This document shows, piece by piece, positions 51,856 to 60,780 of a stretch of DNA of 64,000 bases. Numbering within the stretch: the first letter of the stretch is position 1; the number at the start of each line of letters is the position of its first letter. Made by a program: the position numbers and the translations under genes. Source of the DNA: Ktedonobacter robiniae (GTDB lineage Bacteria > Chloroflexota > Ktedonobacteria > Ktedonobacterales > Ktedonobacteraceae); NCBI RefSeq assembly GCF_016587375.1, contig NZ_BNJG01000003.1, forward strand, positions 1,550,001-1,614,000, given 5' to 3'. The notes under the pieces were generated by a model, which was given only the letters and a program-made list of their open reading frames with translations, searched no databases and was not told the DNA's origin.

Positions 51856-53397
51856 ATGAAACAACGACCCCCATCTAAATGGCTAACCTTGTTCGCCGCC
51901 TGTTTTGGGCTGCTGATGCTCTATATCGATCTCTTTATTGTCAATGTGGCCCTGCCGACCATCGGACAGGATTTTCATACCCCACTGAGCACTGTCTCCT
52001 GGACCATTTCCGGCTATGTGCTCATGATTGGCGTGCTGCCGATGGGGATCGGTCGCATCGGCGATCTGTGGGGGCAGAAAGCGGTCTATTTGGCAGGACT
52101 GGCGATTTTCAGTGGAGCATCTCTGGCCTGTGGCCTGGCATCGACGATTGGAGCCTTGATTGCCTTTCGCGTCATCCAGGGCATTGGCGCGGCGATCATG
52201 ACGCCCGGCACGCTCTCGATCATTATCCGTGCCTTTCCTCCGCATGAGCATGGTCTGGCGATTGGCATCTATGGAGGCATCTCCGGTCTGGGACTGATTG
52301 CCGGTCCAGTCCTCGGCGGATTGCTGGTGCAAGGGGAAAGCTGGCGCTGGATCTTCTTCGTAAATATTCCTCTCGGCATCCTCGCCCTCATGCTGACCGT
52401 GCTCTTTGTCCCAGAGGAACGCGAGGTAGGCGAGAGAATACCCGTGGACTGGCTCGGCCTGTTACTCCTCTCCAGCGGCCTGCTCTTCCTGCTCTTTGGC
52501 TTGACGCAGGCAGCTGATGAGGGGTGGACAATCAGGGTGGTCATAGGAAGTGGCCTGCTCGAGGTCGTTCTGTTGGTGCTCTTCGTCGTCACCGAACGGC
52601 GGGTCCGCTGGCCGCTCATTGACCTGGCGTTGTTTCGCAACGTCCCGTTTGTCATGGGATGTTTGAGTTTCTTCTTCTTCTCAGCCGCGCTCTTTGGATC
52701 GCAACCCTATTGGAGCCTGTTCCTGCAAAATACCTGGAGATTCTCTCCGCTGCAAGGTGGTCTAGCTTTTTTACCCGCGACGGGCCTGATTGTCGTACTC
52801 ACCCCGCTGGCCGGAATCCTCGCGCAGCGAGCCAAAGCCTGGTTAGATGTCTTCCTGATCCTGGCGTTACTGCTGAATGGGCTCAGTTTTCTCTTTGTGA
52901 TGGTGGCGCTCTCGCTCCAGAGCACCTATGTGAATGGATTGCTGCCAGCGTTTCTCATGCGTGGTCTGGCAATTCCTGTGTTTTCGTCATGTGCTACCCT
53001 CACCGTTATGAGTGCCGTTCCCAAGAAGTTGTCAGGGCTGGCATCCGGCACGATCGGAATGGCTCGCAATATCGGCACAGCCTTCGGGGTTGCGGTCCTG
53101 AGCCAGGTCTATCTCTTTCATGTCAATGCCACCATTCCCGCGTCTCTTGTCGCCAGCCGGACAGCCGCTGCTCAGTTTCGTGTCCTCGGTCAGGGCGCGA
53201 GTCGCCTGGTGCTCGAAAGCAGTATTGTTCAGGGCTTTAAACTGATTGCGCTTGTCTGCCTCCTCCTCTGCTGCGGGGCGGCGATCCTGGTCTTTCTCGT
53301 GCGCGCCCAGGCACGCAAAAAAGGGATCACCACGCCTACCCAGGAACAAGAGCCGCGGCTGTCCGTTTCCTCAGAAGGAGAAATCATATGGGATTGA
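51856..53397 (+). CDS. MFS multidrug exporter, DHA2 (EmrB/QacA) family
   Basis: A 513-aa, 14-segment transporter. The start LFAACFGLLMLYIDLFIVNVALPTIGQDFHTPLSTVSW is the DHA2 signature; motif A is GRIGDLWGQK, motif C GGISGLGLIAGPVLGGLLVQGESWRWIFFVNIP. The C-terminus has an acidic, polar tail. Likely exports toxic organics, fitting a nitrile or xenobiotic response with the upstream genes. Distance from the NmrA gene (130 bases) leaves room for its own promoter. Confidence 0.9.
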   Translation: MKQRPPSKWLTLFAACFGLLMLYIDLFIVNVALPTIGQDFHTPLSTVSWTISGYVLMIGVLPMGIGRIGDLWGQKAVYLAGLAIFSGASLACGLASTIGALIAFRVIQGIGAAIMTPGTLSIIIRAFPPHEHGLAIGIYGGISGLGLIAGPVLGGLLVQGESWRWIFFVNIPLGILALMLTVLFVPEEREVGERIPVDWLGLLLLSSGLLFLLFGLTQAADEGWTIRVVIGSGLLEVVLLVLFVVTERRVRWPLIDLALFRNVPFVMGCLSFFFFSAALFGSQPYWSLFLQNTWRFSPLQGGLAFLPATGLIVVLTPLAGILAQRAKAWLDVFLILALLLNGLSFLFVMVALSLQSTYVNGLLPAFLMRGLAIPVFSSCATLTVMSAVPKKLSGLASGTIGMARNIGTAFGVAVLSQVYLFHVNATIPASLVASRTAAAQFRVLGQGASRLVLESSIVQGFKLIALVCLLLCCGAAILVFLVRAQARKKGITTPTQEQEPRLSVSSEGEIIWD

Positions 53398-53444
53398 TTA
53401 CTATAGGAGAGGCTCAATATGACTGGGCAAAGGAGAGAGAACAG

Positions 53445-53543
53445 ATGACTACCATACAAGAATTGCAAGAAATCGTCGAGCAATTTGGATTGATTAATCT
53501 ACATAATGCAATGTTTCATGTTGCTTATCTAACAACCTATTGA
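53445..53543 (+). CDS. Possible 32-residue small protein
   Basis: ATG 53445 preceded by AAAGGAGAG, open to TGA 53541-53543 (MTTIQELQEIVEQFGLINLH...). A helix-forming peptide without known relatives; it may equally be the remnant of a longer gene. Confidence 0.3.
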   Translation: MTTIQELQEIVEQFGLINLHNAMFHVAYLTTY

Positions 53544-53589
53544 TATCGTGAGAAGAGAGTATTTTTTCTATCGATTCTAGGAGGAACAC

Positions 53590-54312
53590 ATGCACGACCT
53601 TCTCGCACGTGCCATTGCCGCACATGGCGGCCTTGATCGCTGGAACACATTCAAGGGGGTAACCGCTACCATCGTCACCGGCGGGGGCTTGTGGCCGATG
53701 AAGGGTATCGAGCAGGATCCCAATCCTCGTGAGGAGACGGTCACGCTTCACGAGGAAACTGCGTCCGTCAGCCCGTTCGGCCAGCCGGACTGGCACACCG
53801 CTTTCACGCCCGATCGGATCGCGATCGAAACCACCATGGGTGCCGTTGTCAGCGAGCGCCTCGATCCAAGGGCCTCTTTCGTCGGCCACGCGATGAACAC
53901 GCCATGGGATCCGCTTCAGCGTGCCTACTTCAACGGCTATGCAATGTGGACCTACCTCACGACGCCATTCCTTCTGGCTATGCCCGGCTTCGAGGTCGCT
54001 GAAATCGCGCCCTGGCAAGAAGGTGGGGAGCTCTGGCGCGGGTTGCGTGCGCGGTTTCCGGACGCGATCGCCAGCCATAGCAAAGAACAGGACTTCTACT
54101 TCGGCGACGATTTCCTTCTGCGTCGGCACGACTACCACGTTGATGTGGCAGGTGGTTTTCCGACGGCGCAATACGTCTCCGACATTGTGGAGGTCGAGGG
54201 GCTCCGCTTTCCGGCCAGGCGCCGTGCGTACGTGCGTGGGCCAGGTCTGAAACCGATTCGCGATCTGCTGCTGGTCTCGATCGATCTGAGTCATTTCCGG
54301 CTCACGACCTAA
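53590..54312 (+). CDS. Uncharacterised protein, 240 aa
   Basis: ATG 53590 has AGGAGG seven bases upstream. The sequence MHDLLARAIAAHGGLDRWNTFKGVTATIVTGG...FTPDRIAIETTMGAVVSERLDPRASFVGHAMNTPWDPLQRAYFNGYAMWTYLTTPFLLAMPG resembles a set of proteobacterial hypothetical proteins by my recollection; the alternating strands and the HGG-xx-W opening recall lipoprotein-binding half-barrel folds. No signal peptide or catalytic motif. Codon use is GC-rich like the preceding block. End of the putative acquired segment. Confidence 0.6.
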   Translation: MHDLLARAIAAHGGLDRWNTFKGVTATIVTGGGLWPMKGIEQDPNPREETVTLHEETASVSPFGQPDWHTAFTPDRIAIETTMGAVVSERLDPRASFVGHAMNTPWDPLQRAYFNGYAMWTYLTTPFLLAMPGFEVAEIAPWQEGGELWRGLRARFPDAIASHSKEQDFYFGDDFLLRRHDYHVDVAGGFPTAQYVSDIVEVEGLRFPARRRAYVRGPGLKPIRDLLLVSIDLSHFRLTT

Positions 54313-54479
54313 TGCATTTTCAAGAGGCCCTTTGGTGTATTTTTAACGGAAGAATACAGGCTTCTGGGGAACAACGGAACGGATTTGCACAATAAGGGGA
54401 TGAAGTATCTTAGGGAGTAGGTCGACAGAGAGCATATCAACCTGACAATGCAATCCTATCACTTAAAGCTGAAGGTTTT

Positions 54480-54506
54480 GCTGGGGCTCAGTCCGGGAGC
54501 CCCAGC
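54480..54506. terminator. 10-bp hairpin before ECF41 gene end
   Basis: GCTGGGGCTC (54480-54489) pairs perfectly with GAGCCCCAGC (54497-54506). Downstream of the minus-strand sigma gene; no U-run. Confidence 0.5.
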
Positions 54507-54550
54507 TTGCAGCATCAAAGGAAGATGTGTAGCGACAGCGCGATGGGCGA

Positions 54551-55429
54551 TTACCGTGTTTTGTTTTGTAACCAGCGTAATTTATCAGGGTTGGCCACGA
54601 TGTAGATATTCCGAATGCGCTCGCCTTCAATATCGAGCAGCAGGACGCCGTAGGGACGGCCATCTACATAGCCAACGATGGCGGGCTGGCCATTGACCTC
54701 TTCTCTGCGCGACTGCATGATCGATAGCAGCGGGCGTAGACCGGCAATAGAGCCGCGTGCCACCTTGTCGCGTCCGCGAACTCTGTGTCCAAGGCGAACT
54801 TTGCCGCCGCTATCGCCGGTGAAGACAATGTCTTCGGTCAGAAGGCTTAGCAATCCCTGCATGTCGCCGCCGTTGCTGGCACGCATGAACTGATCGGTAA
54901 TGCGTTCCTGCTGCTCAGGGGAAACGTTGAAGCGCGGGCTGCGCTCTCCCAGGTGCTGCTGGGCGCGGTGAAAGATCTGGCGGCAGTTGGCTTCGCTTTT
55001 CCCTACAATAACGGCAATTTCGCTATATGGATATTCGAAGACTTCGTGCAGCAAGAACGCCGCTCGTTCCAGCGGCCCAAGCTTCTCCAACATGATCAGA
55101 AAAGCGAACGAGAGCGATTCGGCCAGAACGGTTGTATCAACCAGCTCTGGCCGGAGGTCCGTGGCGATTGGCTCCGGCAGCCACGGGCCAACATATACTT
55201 CGCGCTGCGCTCTGGCTGAGCGCAGTTGGTTGATGCAGAGCCGCACCACAATAGTCGAGAGGTAAGCTCTGGAAGATTGTACCTCTCTGGCCTCCTGCAT
55301 CCAGCGCAAAAACGCCTCCTGAACAATATCTTCAGCATCCGTAGCGCTGCCTAACATACGATACGCAATGGAAAAGAGCAGTACCCGGTACTGCTCGAAT
55401 ATTTGTGTGGTGGTTTCAGATGTGTTCAC
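54551..55429 (-). CDS. ECF41-group sigma factor with SnoaL-like C-terminal domain
   Basis: A 292-aa sigma factor (SigJ/ECF41). Sigma-2 at about 8-75 (FEQYRVLLFSIAYRMLGSATDAEDIVQEAFLRWMQ), sigma-4 at about 105-165, then a SnoaL-like domain carrying the group's DGRPYG and terminal NPDKLRWL motifs that act as a built-in regulator. Members often lie by carboxymuconolactone-decarboxylase or oxidoreductase genes; here an FAD oxidoreductase gene lies 48 bases upstream on the same strand, a plausible target. Confidence 0.9.
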   Translation of the reverse strand: MNTSETTTQIFEQYRVLLFSIAYRMLGSATDAEDIVQEAFLRWMQEAREVQSSRAYLSTIVVRLCINQLRSARAQREVYVGPWLPEPIATDLRPELVDTTVLAESLSFAFLIMLEKLGPLERAAFLLHEVFEYPYSEIAVIVGKSEANCRQIFHRAQQHLGERSPRFNVSPEQQERITDQFMRASNGGDMQGLLSLLTEDIVFTGDSGGKVRLGHRVRGRDKVARGSIAGLRPLLSIMQSRREEVNGQPAIVGYVDGRPYGVLLLDIEGERIRNIYIVANPDKLRWLQNKTR

Positions 55430-55477
55430 GGCTCTATCTGACCTCTAAGCTTTTACCCTATTTTACCTCCTATCACT

Positions 55478-56794
55478 TCAGTTAACAACTGGCGCTGCTG
55501 CCTCGCGTAGCAACAATTGCGCAACCTGGCGGGCACTACCGAAACTGGGATCAGCTAGGAAGCCCTCACCGATCCAATCGCCAATCAGATAGAGATTGCT
55601 CAGGCTCGGTACGCGTGAACCTGGTCGCCCGGCATAGCCGCCGTTCTGGGCTGTGGGAAGCATGCCGATCGCCTCGATGTGCGGCAGGTACATACGCTTG
55701 ACCAGCACATCACGCCATCCCGGCTGCACGGTATCCAGCAGGTTCTCCAGGTCCCGCTCATCTTCGCGCGGGTCGCCCAGGTGCAGGGGGTCGAGCTGCT
55801 TGAACGTATGGATCAGCGCTCCTCCCTGGGGCGCGATCCGTGCGTAGACGGATTGTATCGACATAAAGCGTGGACGCTCCAGGTCCTGCACAACTGTGTA
55901 GCGCGGATCTGGCAGGCGACTCAAAGCGACATCCAGGCAGGCCACCCGTGCTGGAACAAGGGGCTCGACAATCTCGCGTAATGGCTGATAATTCCCGCCG
56001 TCCACCAGCTTTACCGCGTCGCGGGGGCTGGTCGCGACGATAACTGCCGAGGCACGCACGATCTCATCACTGTGCAAGCGCACACCCACTACCCGGTCCT
56101 CTACCCGCTCTACAGCCTCGATGCGGCACCCACTTACAATGCGTGCTCCTGCCTGCGCCGCCGCCGTGCGCAGTTTATCCACCAGCGTTTGCCAGCCGCC
56201 GTCAATATACAATATCGGATTCTTGAGCAAGATCTGCGTCCTTTTGATCAGCACATCCGCGCTCACCAGATCAAGTGCCGAGCTATAGACGCCGGTGCAG
56301 GCGTTTGCTGCCATGAACTCGCGCACTTGTGGGCGCCTCGTATTGCGCTCCAGCCATTCATGCACGCTTATTGTCCGCCACTCCTCCGGCTTCTGGCCAG
56401 CTATCCTGGCAAAGATGCCCATGAGTTCCAGTTTGTCAGCAAAGCTCAAAGCATCGGTTCGCAGCAGCGTTAGCGTATCAAGCGGAGCGATGTGCAGCTT
56501 GCCCGCGCGCAGCACGTGCACCTCTCCTGGTCTATGGCCGCTATGGGGAATGCCCAGTTCTCCCAGCACCTCCGAGGCCTCTCCACCCGAGTACAGAGCA
56601 TGGATGCCCAGGTTAAACGAATATCCGTCATGCATCTGGGTGGTCGCCCGTCCGCCCAGTCTCGCTGACTTCTCAAATACCATCACGTCAATGCCAGCCC
56701 GTGCCAGGTAGCACGCCGCGGTCAATCCGGCAAGCCCGCCACCAACGATAATGACATCAGCTTGTTTTGTCTGCGTTTCAACATTCGACTCCAT
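55478..56794 (-). CDS. FAD-dependent oxidoreductase, phytoene desaturase/protoporphyrinogen oxidase-like
   Basis: A 438-aa flavoprotein from ATG 56794 with AAGGAG nine bases upstream. FAD motif DVIIVGGGLAGLTAACYLARAGIDVMVFEKSARLGGRATT; C-terminal NLYLIGDWIGEGFLADPSFGSARQVAQLLL holds the second flavin contact. The family includes carotenoid desaturases and related amine/enone oxidoreductases, so the substrate is open. Cotranscribed with the ECF41 sigma gene, as is usual for that sigma group. Confidence 0.85.
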   Translation of the reverse strand: MESNVETQTKQADVIIVGGGLAGLTAACYLARAGIDVMVFEKSARLGGRATTQMHDGYSFNLGIHALYSGGEASEVLGELGIPHSGHRPGEVHVLRAGKLHIAPLDTLTLLRTDALSFADKLELMGIFARIAGQKPEEWRTISVHEWLERNTRRPQVREFMAANACTGVYSSALDLVSADVLIKRTQILLKNPILYIDGGWQTLVDKLRTAAAQAGARIVSGCRIEAVERVEDRVVGVRLHSDEIVRASAVIVATSPRDAVKLVDGGNYQPLREIVEPLVPARVACLDVALSRLPDPRYTVVQDLERPRFMSIQSVYARIAPQGGALIHTFKQLDPLHLGDPREDERDLENLLDTVQPGWRDVLVKRMYLPHIEAIGMLPTAQNGGYAGRPGSRVPSLSNLYLIGDWIGEGFLADPSFGSARQVAQLLLREAAAPVVN

Positions 56795-56957
56795 ATATGT
56801 GTGCTCCTTTTGCAACTATTCAATATAGCGATTTGTTGCACACTAGACAGAACAGGGTTGGCATTTGTGACAAAATACAGGCCAGAATCTCAACACTGAC
56901 GATTTTTGCCTCGAAGCTTAGCTTCGTGCATTTCGTTGTTGCCACTGTGAGATGTTG

Positions 56958-57140
56958 TGACACTCCGCATGGGCTAAATCCCAGCAGCTTCTGACACGGC
57001 TCCGTAATCGCTTCTGTGAGACATATCCCGTAGGGACTACTCAAAATGGAGGCGTAGTGTGGTCGCCATATCTGAGGGGAGCATACCCATCCGGCGCAAT
57101 CCCCCCTGGGCGGTGCCAGGCCCGTTGGTGTGATCTCCTT
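56958..57140 (-). ncRNA. Possible omega RNA (reRNA) at tnpB 3' end
   Basis: In related elements the TnpB guide RNA covers the end of tnpB and the right end. Here about 80 bases past the stop (57036-56958) can fold (TCCCTACGGGA at 57023-57033; GGGATTTAGCCC near the end). Placement is inferred from family knowledge. Confidence 0.3.
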
Positions 57141-58571
57141 GCCTGGCTTGAGCAATAGATGGTTGCCCTTCGCCTTCGGCATCCTGGGAGATCCCAACAC
57201 CTGGGTCTTTCGACCCCCTCGTCGCACGTCGCGAACGAGCATGTGGCTTTTCTTTCAACGGTTCTTGGTCGCGCTCGATCAAGCGCTGCCCGATTCTCAG
57301 ACTGGCATTGCGGTCGGCATGGTCGCGCATCTGGCATTGTGGGCACAGGCAAAGCGCCGCGCCGGGTGTGTATCCCTCAACCGGCTCGCCCTCATTGTAG
57401 CGAATGACGGGCGCGTGACAGCGATGGCATTGCCGACTCGTATGGCGCGGATTGACGCGGCAGGTGATGATTCCCCCGGCGTTCCACGCCTTGTACTTTG
57501 CATACTTGAAGATGCGCCCTTTCATCCAGTAGGCGCGTTTGAGGTTGCTGCGGCGCGAATACCTCCCTTTTTCCGGGCGCAGGTTGCCCAGATGCTCGAA
57601 GACCAGGATGCTTGCTTGCTGCTCGATGGCGAACTGGATAATGCGGGCGCTCACCTGGTGCTCGATGTGCTCATCAAGGTGCCTGATCTTGCGCCAGAGA
57701 GCCACATTGTCCTGTTCCCCTTGGGCAATGATGCCCGTCTGAGATCGGTTGCGTGCAATCCGTCCGAGCAATCGCTTCCTAAAGCCCGCTATCGCTGTGC
57801 CATTTCCAATGAAGGAAGTGGCCAGGATGGTGCCTTCGACGGTCTGAACGGTGCACACGGCGAGATGCTGGTCGAGGTTCACATCGACCGCGCAGAGACA
57901 GGTTTGTTTGAAGGCGATCTGTTCAACCACCTTGGTGGGGGTCTCCAACGCTTTCTCGATGGGAGTATGCAACCACCAGCGGTTGCCCTTGCAAACCAGG
58001 GACGGGCTTGCAAGGGCATATCCCTGGGGAAGATCGCGAGGAAGCGTCCCTATTTTGAGCCAGGACCAGCACGAGCCAGTCCACACTTTGAGCATGATGG
58101 AGTGGCCTGTGCGTTCTTCCCACAAGCCCGCATAGAAGGGCGCGGATCGGTTCCAGGTGCGCGGCGGGACCGGTGGCCGCTCTCTGAACGGCAGCTTCTT
58201 CTTGCCCTTTTTGCATGGTTTGGCCTCGTGTTTCTCTTTGCGAACGCGCCATGTGTTGAGCGAGGAGAAAAAGGCGCGAGCGGAGCCAAGGGCCGCATTG
58301 ATGGCGGCGCGGCGGAACATCGCGGGAGATCTGGAGCGAGATCGGAGAGGGGCACAAGGGGATGGGGGTTCTTCTCCGTCGCATGGGTGAGATGCTCCAG
58401 GGCGGTGAGGGCCTCCTTGTTCTTGAGAGAGAGGATGCCTTCATGGGCCTGGATGACCTCAAAGTAAAAGGCCACGATACGGTTGTAGAGCGCCTGATGC
58501 TCTGTAAAGGCGTGGGCGAACTGGGGTGGATACTGCAACGCTTGCCTGATGGTTTTCGTGGCTTTTGCCAT
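57037..58571 (-). pseudogene. tnpB: TnpB RNA-guided nuclease (OrfB), frameshifted
   Basis: About 511 aa if repaired. The first part from ATG 58571 (MAKATKTIRQALQYPPQFAHAFTEHQALYNRIVAFYFEVIQ) continues to about 58322, then the frame changes at CCGCG|ATG (58318-58324); adding one base joins it to FRRAAINAALGSARAFFSSL. The RuvC-like set is complete after the break: Asp in CAVDVNLDQHLAVC, Glu in ILVFEHLGNLRPEKG, Asp in RDHADRNASLRI, with a zinc site CHRCHAP...CLCPQCQ. The nuclease part is intact, so a shorter product could retain some parts, but DNA recognition would be lost. Confidence 0.8.
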
Positions 58572-59006
58572 GTTTCGTCTGTTTCTCTCAAAAAATAGAT
58601 TGTGTCTCTTATAGAGTAAACTCCAATACGTTGGAGGTGTCAAACATACGTTCTATATTGTGCTATGCAAGGGCTAAAGCCGGGACACGCCTCACTGCCG
58701 CCGTTGAAACGGCACAGTTTGCAGCGGGCTAAAGCCCGTTGCGTCAAGGTGCTCATTAATGCACTAGGGCTGTTGCTCCAGATTGCGCTTCAACCGCTCT
58801 AAGTGGCGCTGCGGTAACTGCAGATTGCCTTTGATCCCCGTCAACGGAGTACGCAGCCTACTTTGCACTCGTGTTCTCCATAGGAAAGTCAGGATGTTCT
58901 TCATGGGGTCTGGTGATTGCCAACCGTATCGGGGGCCATCACGTCGTCAATTCTAGAGCTGACGACGTGATGACTGGGTATCGTACTAGCAACTTTGCCG
59001 TCTTAC
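58572..59006. other. Intergenic region with element left end
   Basis: Holds the probable left end of the tnpB element (to about 58745), a stretch with no recognisable gene, and the hairpin at 58937-58972. Confidence 0.4.
58937..58972. terminator. 13-bp hairpin after SDR gene
   Basis: CATCACGTCGTCA (58937-58949) pairs perfectly with TGACGACGTGATG (58960-58972). 34 bases after the minus-strand SDR stop. Confidence 0.65.
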
Positions 59007-59762
59007 CTACGCCAGCAACCCCCCATCGACAGTCAGGGATGTGCCAGTAATGTAGGAAGCTGAAGGACCAGCGAGAAAGACGATTGCCGCCGCAATCTCC
59101 TCAGGCCGACCGTAACGACCAAGGGCGATGGTTGAGACAATTCCGGGGGAGAACGGGCCATCTGCCGGGTTCATATCCGTGTCTATGGCTCCCGGTTGGA
59201 CCACATTGACGGTGATCCCCTTGGGTCCAAGGTCTCGTGCCCACCCTCGGGTGTACCCGGCAATGGCCGCCTTCGTTGCGCTATAATCCGCAATACCCGG
59301 TATTCCCGTCCGAGAGGCAAACCAGGAACTCACCGAGATGATCCGTCCTCCCTCACCCATCACGCGCGCCGCAGCACGCACTCCCGTTGCCACGCTGGCA
59401 AGGTTGACCGCCATCAACCGTTCAAAGGTGGCCTCATCCCTCTGTGGATCGGTTATCTCCCCAAAAGCCAGGATCCCGGCGTTATTGACCAGGATATCAA
59501 GGTGTCCAAAATACGCAACAACTTGATCGATCAAGCCTGTAACCTGAACGGGATCAGCCTGATCTGCTCGAAAAGCGATAGCATTCACTCCCAGCTCCTT
59601 GAGTTGACGAAGAAGAGTCTCCGCCTTCGTGGCCGAGGACGCGCTGGTATAGCTAATGGCAACATCGGCTCCCTGCTCAGCAAGGGCACGCGCTGTTGCT
59701 GCTCCAATGCCACGTGATCCGCCGGTGACCAATGCCACCTTCCCACTCAATGTCTGTGTCAT
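59007..59762 (-). CDS. Short-chain dehydrogenase, 3-oxoacyl reductase-like
   Basis: A 251-aa SDR from ATG 59762 (GGAG nine bases upstream; the open frame to 60002 crosses operator sequence and is rejected). TGGSRGIGAATARALAEQGADVAISY (cofactor), NNAG, SVSSWFASRTG and YSATK are intact. The ISYTS after strand 2 favours NADP. Separated from the marR gene by a 350-base region bearing two GGG-N6-CCCC sites, so it is probably the main target of that repressor. Substrate unknown, perhaps a reactive carbonyl or quinone. Confidence 0.87.
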   Translation of the reverse strand: MTQTLSGKVALVTGGSRGIGAATARALAEQGADVAISYTSASSATKAETLLRQLKELGVNAIAFRADQADPVQVTGLIDQVVAYFGHLDILVNNAGILAFGEITDPQRDEATFERLMAVNLASVATGVRAAARVMGEGGRIISVSSWFASRTGIPGIADYSATKAAIAGYTRGWARDLGPKGITVNVVQPGAIDTDMNPADGPFSPGIVSTIALGRYGRPEEIAAAIVFLAGPSASYITGTSLTVDGGLLA

Positions 59763-59894
59763 GGTTCTCTGCTCCATTTTGCTCTTTGTATTTTTTGACC
59801 TCTCATCGAGAGAATGTATTTCCACCCCTCCAGATGTCAGAACACGTCCTGAAGACTTGGAATAGGACTGAAATGACCTCAGTGCTTCACAAAA

Positions 59895-59910
59895 AGGGAC
59901 ATATGCCCCT
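59895..59910. promoter_or_regulatory. MarR-type operator upstream of SDR
   Basis: AGGGACATATGCCCCT; shares the GGG-(CATAT)-CCCC pattern with 60085-60107 and 60585-60600. Confidence 0.5.
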
Positions 59911-60084
59911 ATCAGAAAAAAAGAAAAATCGATACAATAGGCTCGCTTTCTCCTAAAATTTCGAACCGTTGAGAACAGGATCATAGATCTGTATGCTGTC
60001 ACCAGCGTATATCATCGTGGGTTCCTGTCTCCAGAACCAGGATGAGCACACCAGTCAGCAAGCGCAGGCATCTTCGCCTTTTTT

Positions 60085-60107
60085 AAAGGGTGCATATACC
60101 CCTTTTT
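60085..60107. promoter_or_regulatory. MarR-type operator between SDR and marR
   Basis: AAAGGGTGCATATACCCCTT (60085-60104) followed by TTT; near-palindromic with outer A/T runs, nine bases beyond the marR stop. Confidence 0.5.
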
Positions 60108-60115
60108 GGCAAAAA

Positions 60116-60580
60116 CTAGAGCAATAGCTCCAACACTTCAACTTTTTTCAGTTCAGCAAGCAGGGCTTGCGTCTGCTGCTCGCCGAAGTGGGCCATCACC
60201 TGCTTTTGCGCCTGCAGCCAATAGGGATGAGCCTCTATCAGCGCCTGGCGCCCCTGCTCAGTCAGGCGTACCACTCGCGTCCGTCGATCACTCCCCGCTT
60301 CAACGGTCACCAGGCCCTGGCTTTCAAGCGGCTTCAACGCACGGGCAAGCGCACTTCGATCCATAGCTAATTTCTCAGCCAGGTGCATCACCGTTTCTTG
60401 TTCTGAGAGTGCAATCACCACCAACACGGTATGTTGAGTCATGCGTAATCCGGTCGGTTGCAAGCACCGATCATAGAATTGTGTAATCACACGTGCAGCC
60501 TTGCGCACCTGTGAACAAGCACACGCTTCTGCGAACGCCTTCAAGGCCGTTGTATCGAGTTCATGTCTTTCCTTTTCCAT
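60116..60580 (-). CDS. MarR-family transcription regulator
   Basis: A 154-aa winged-helix repressor (TGLRMTQHTVLVVIALSEQETVMHLAEKLAMDRSALARALKPLESQGLVTVEAGSDRRTRVVRLTEQGRQALIEA). Cys residues near the N-terminus (ACACSQ) could sense oxidants, as in OhrR/quinone-type MarR proteins; this is inference. Its promoter TTGACA-N17-TATACT (60616-60588) places the start of transcription at or next to the ATG, so the mRNA may be leaderless, and no ribosome site is seen. The operator overlaps the -10 box. Confidence 0.88.
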   Translation of the reverse strand: MEKERHELDTTALKAFAEACACSQVRKAARVITQFYDRCLQPTGLRMTQHTVLVVIALSEQETVMHLAEKLAMDRSALARALKPLESQGLVTVEAGSDRRTRVVRLTEQGRQALIEAHPYWLQAQKQVMAHFGEQQTQALLAELKKVEVLELLL

Positions 60581-60584
60581 GGAT

Positions 60585-60616
60585 AGGAGTATATACCCCT
60601 ATTTTTGCCGTGTCAA
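60585..60616 (-). promoter_or_regulatory. marR promoter with overlapping operator
   Basis: On the minus strand TTGACA (60616-60611), 17-base spacer, TATACT (60593-60588); operator AGGAGTATATACCCCT (plus strand 60585-60600) covers the -10 box. The start codon is eight bases from the -10 box. Confidence 0.65.
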
Positions 60617-60780
60617 GTTCCTGCATTCCACATAATTCGTATAGACAAATGCAAATACATGCCCTAGAATGTTATATTTGTTTGGAGCTGAAATTTTCCG
60701 GGTGCGATCTTGATCCCTGGCTATGAGTTTGTCTAAATAAAAGATTATGCTATGCCTCTATGTAAGCAAAGGAGCTGTAT

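Larger units (their letters stand above)
56955..58745 (-). mobile_element. IS200/IS605-type element carrying tnpB only (approximate ends)
   Basis: A tnpB gene without tnpA. Beyond the tnpB stop, the minus strand reads GGGATTTAGCCCATGCGGAG, the kind of right-end sequence that closes such elements. On the other side (58669-58741) two short stems GGGCTAAAGCC and GCGGGCTAAAGCCCG flank AACGGC repeats and could be the left end. CTCCAA-TACG-TTGGAG (58621-58636) is another small hairpin upstream of tnpB. Ends are estimates. Confidence 0.55.

Noticed and set aside
51856..53397. Overlapping 193-codon plus-strand frame at 52659-53240
   Set aside because: Alternate frame inside the 14-segment exporter with cysteine/arginine-rich, non-protein-like composition.
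57130..58467. 445-codon plus-strand open frame opposite tnpB
   Set aside because: It is the complement of a coding region with strong RuvC and zinc motifs, has no recognisable protein features and no ribosome site.
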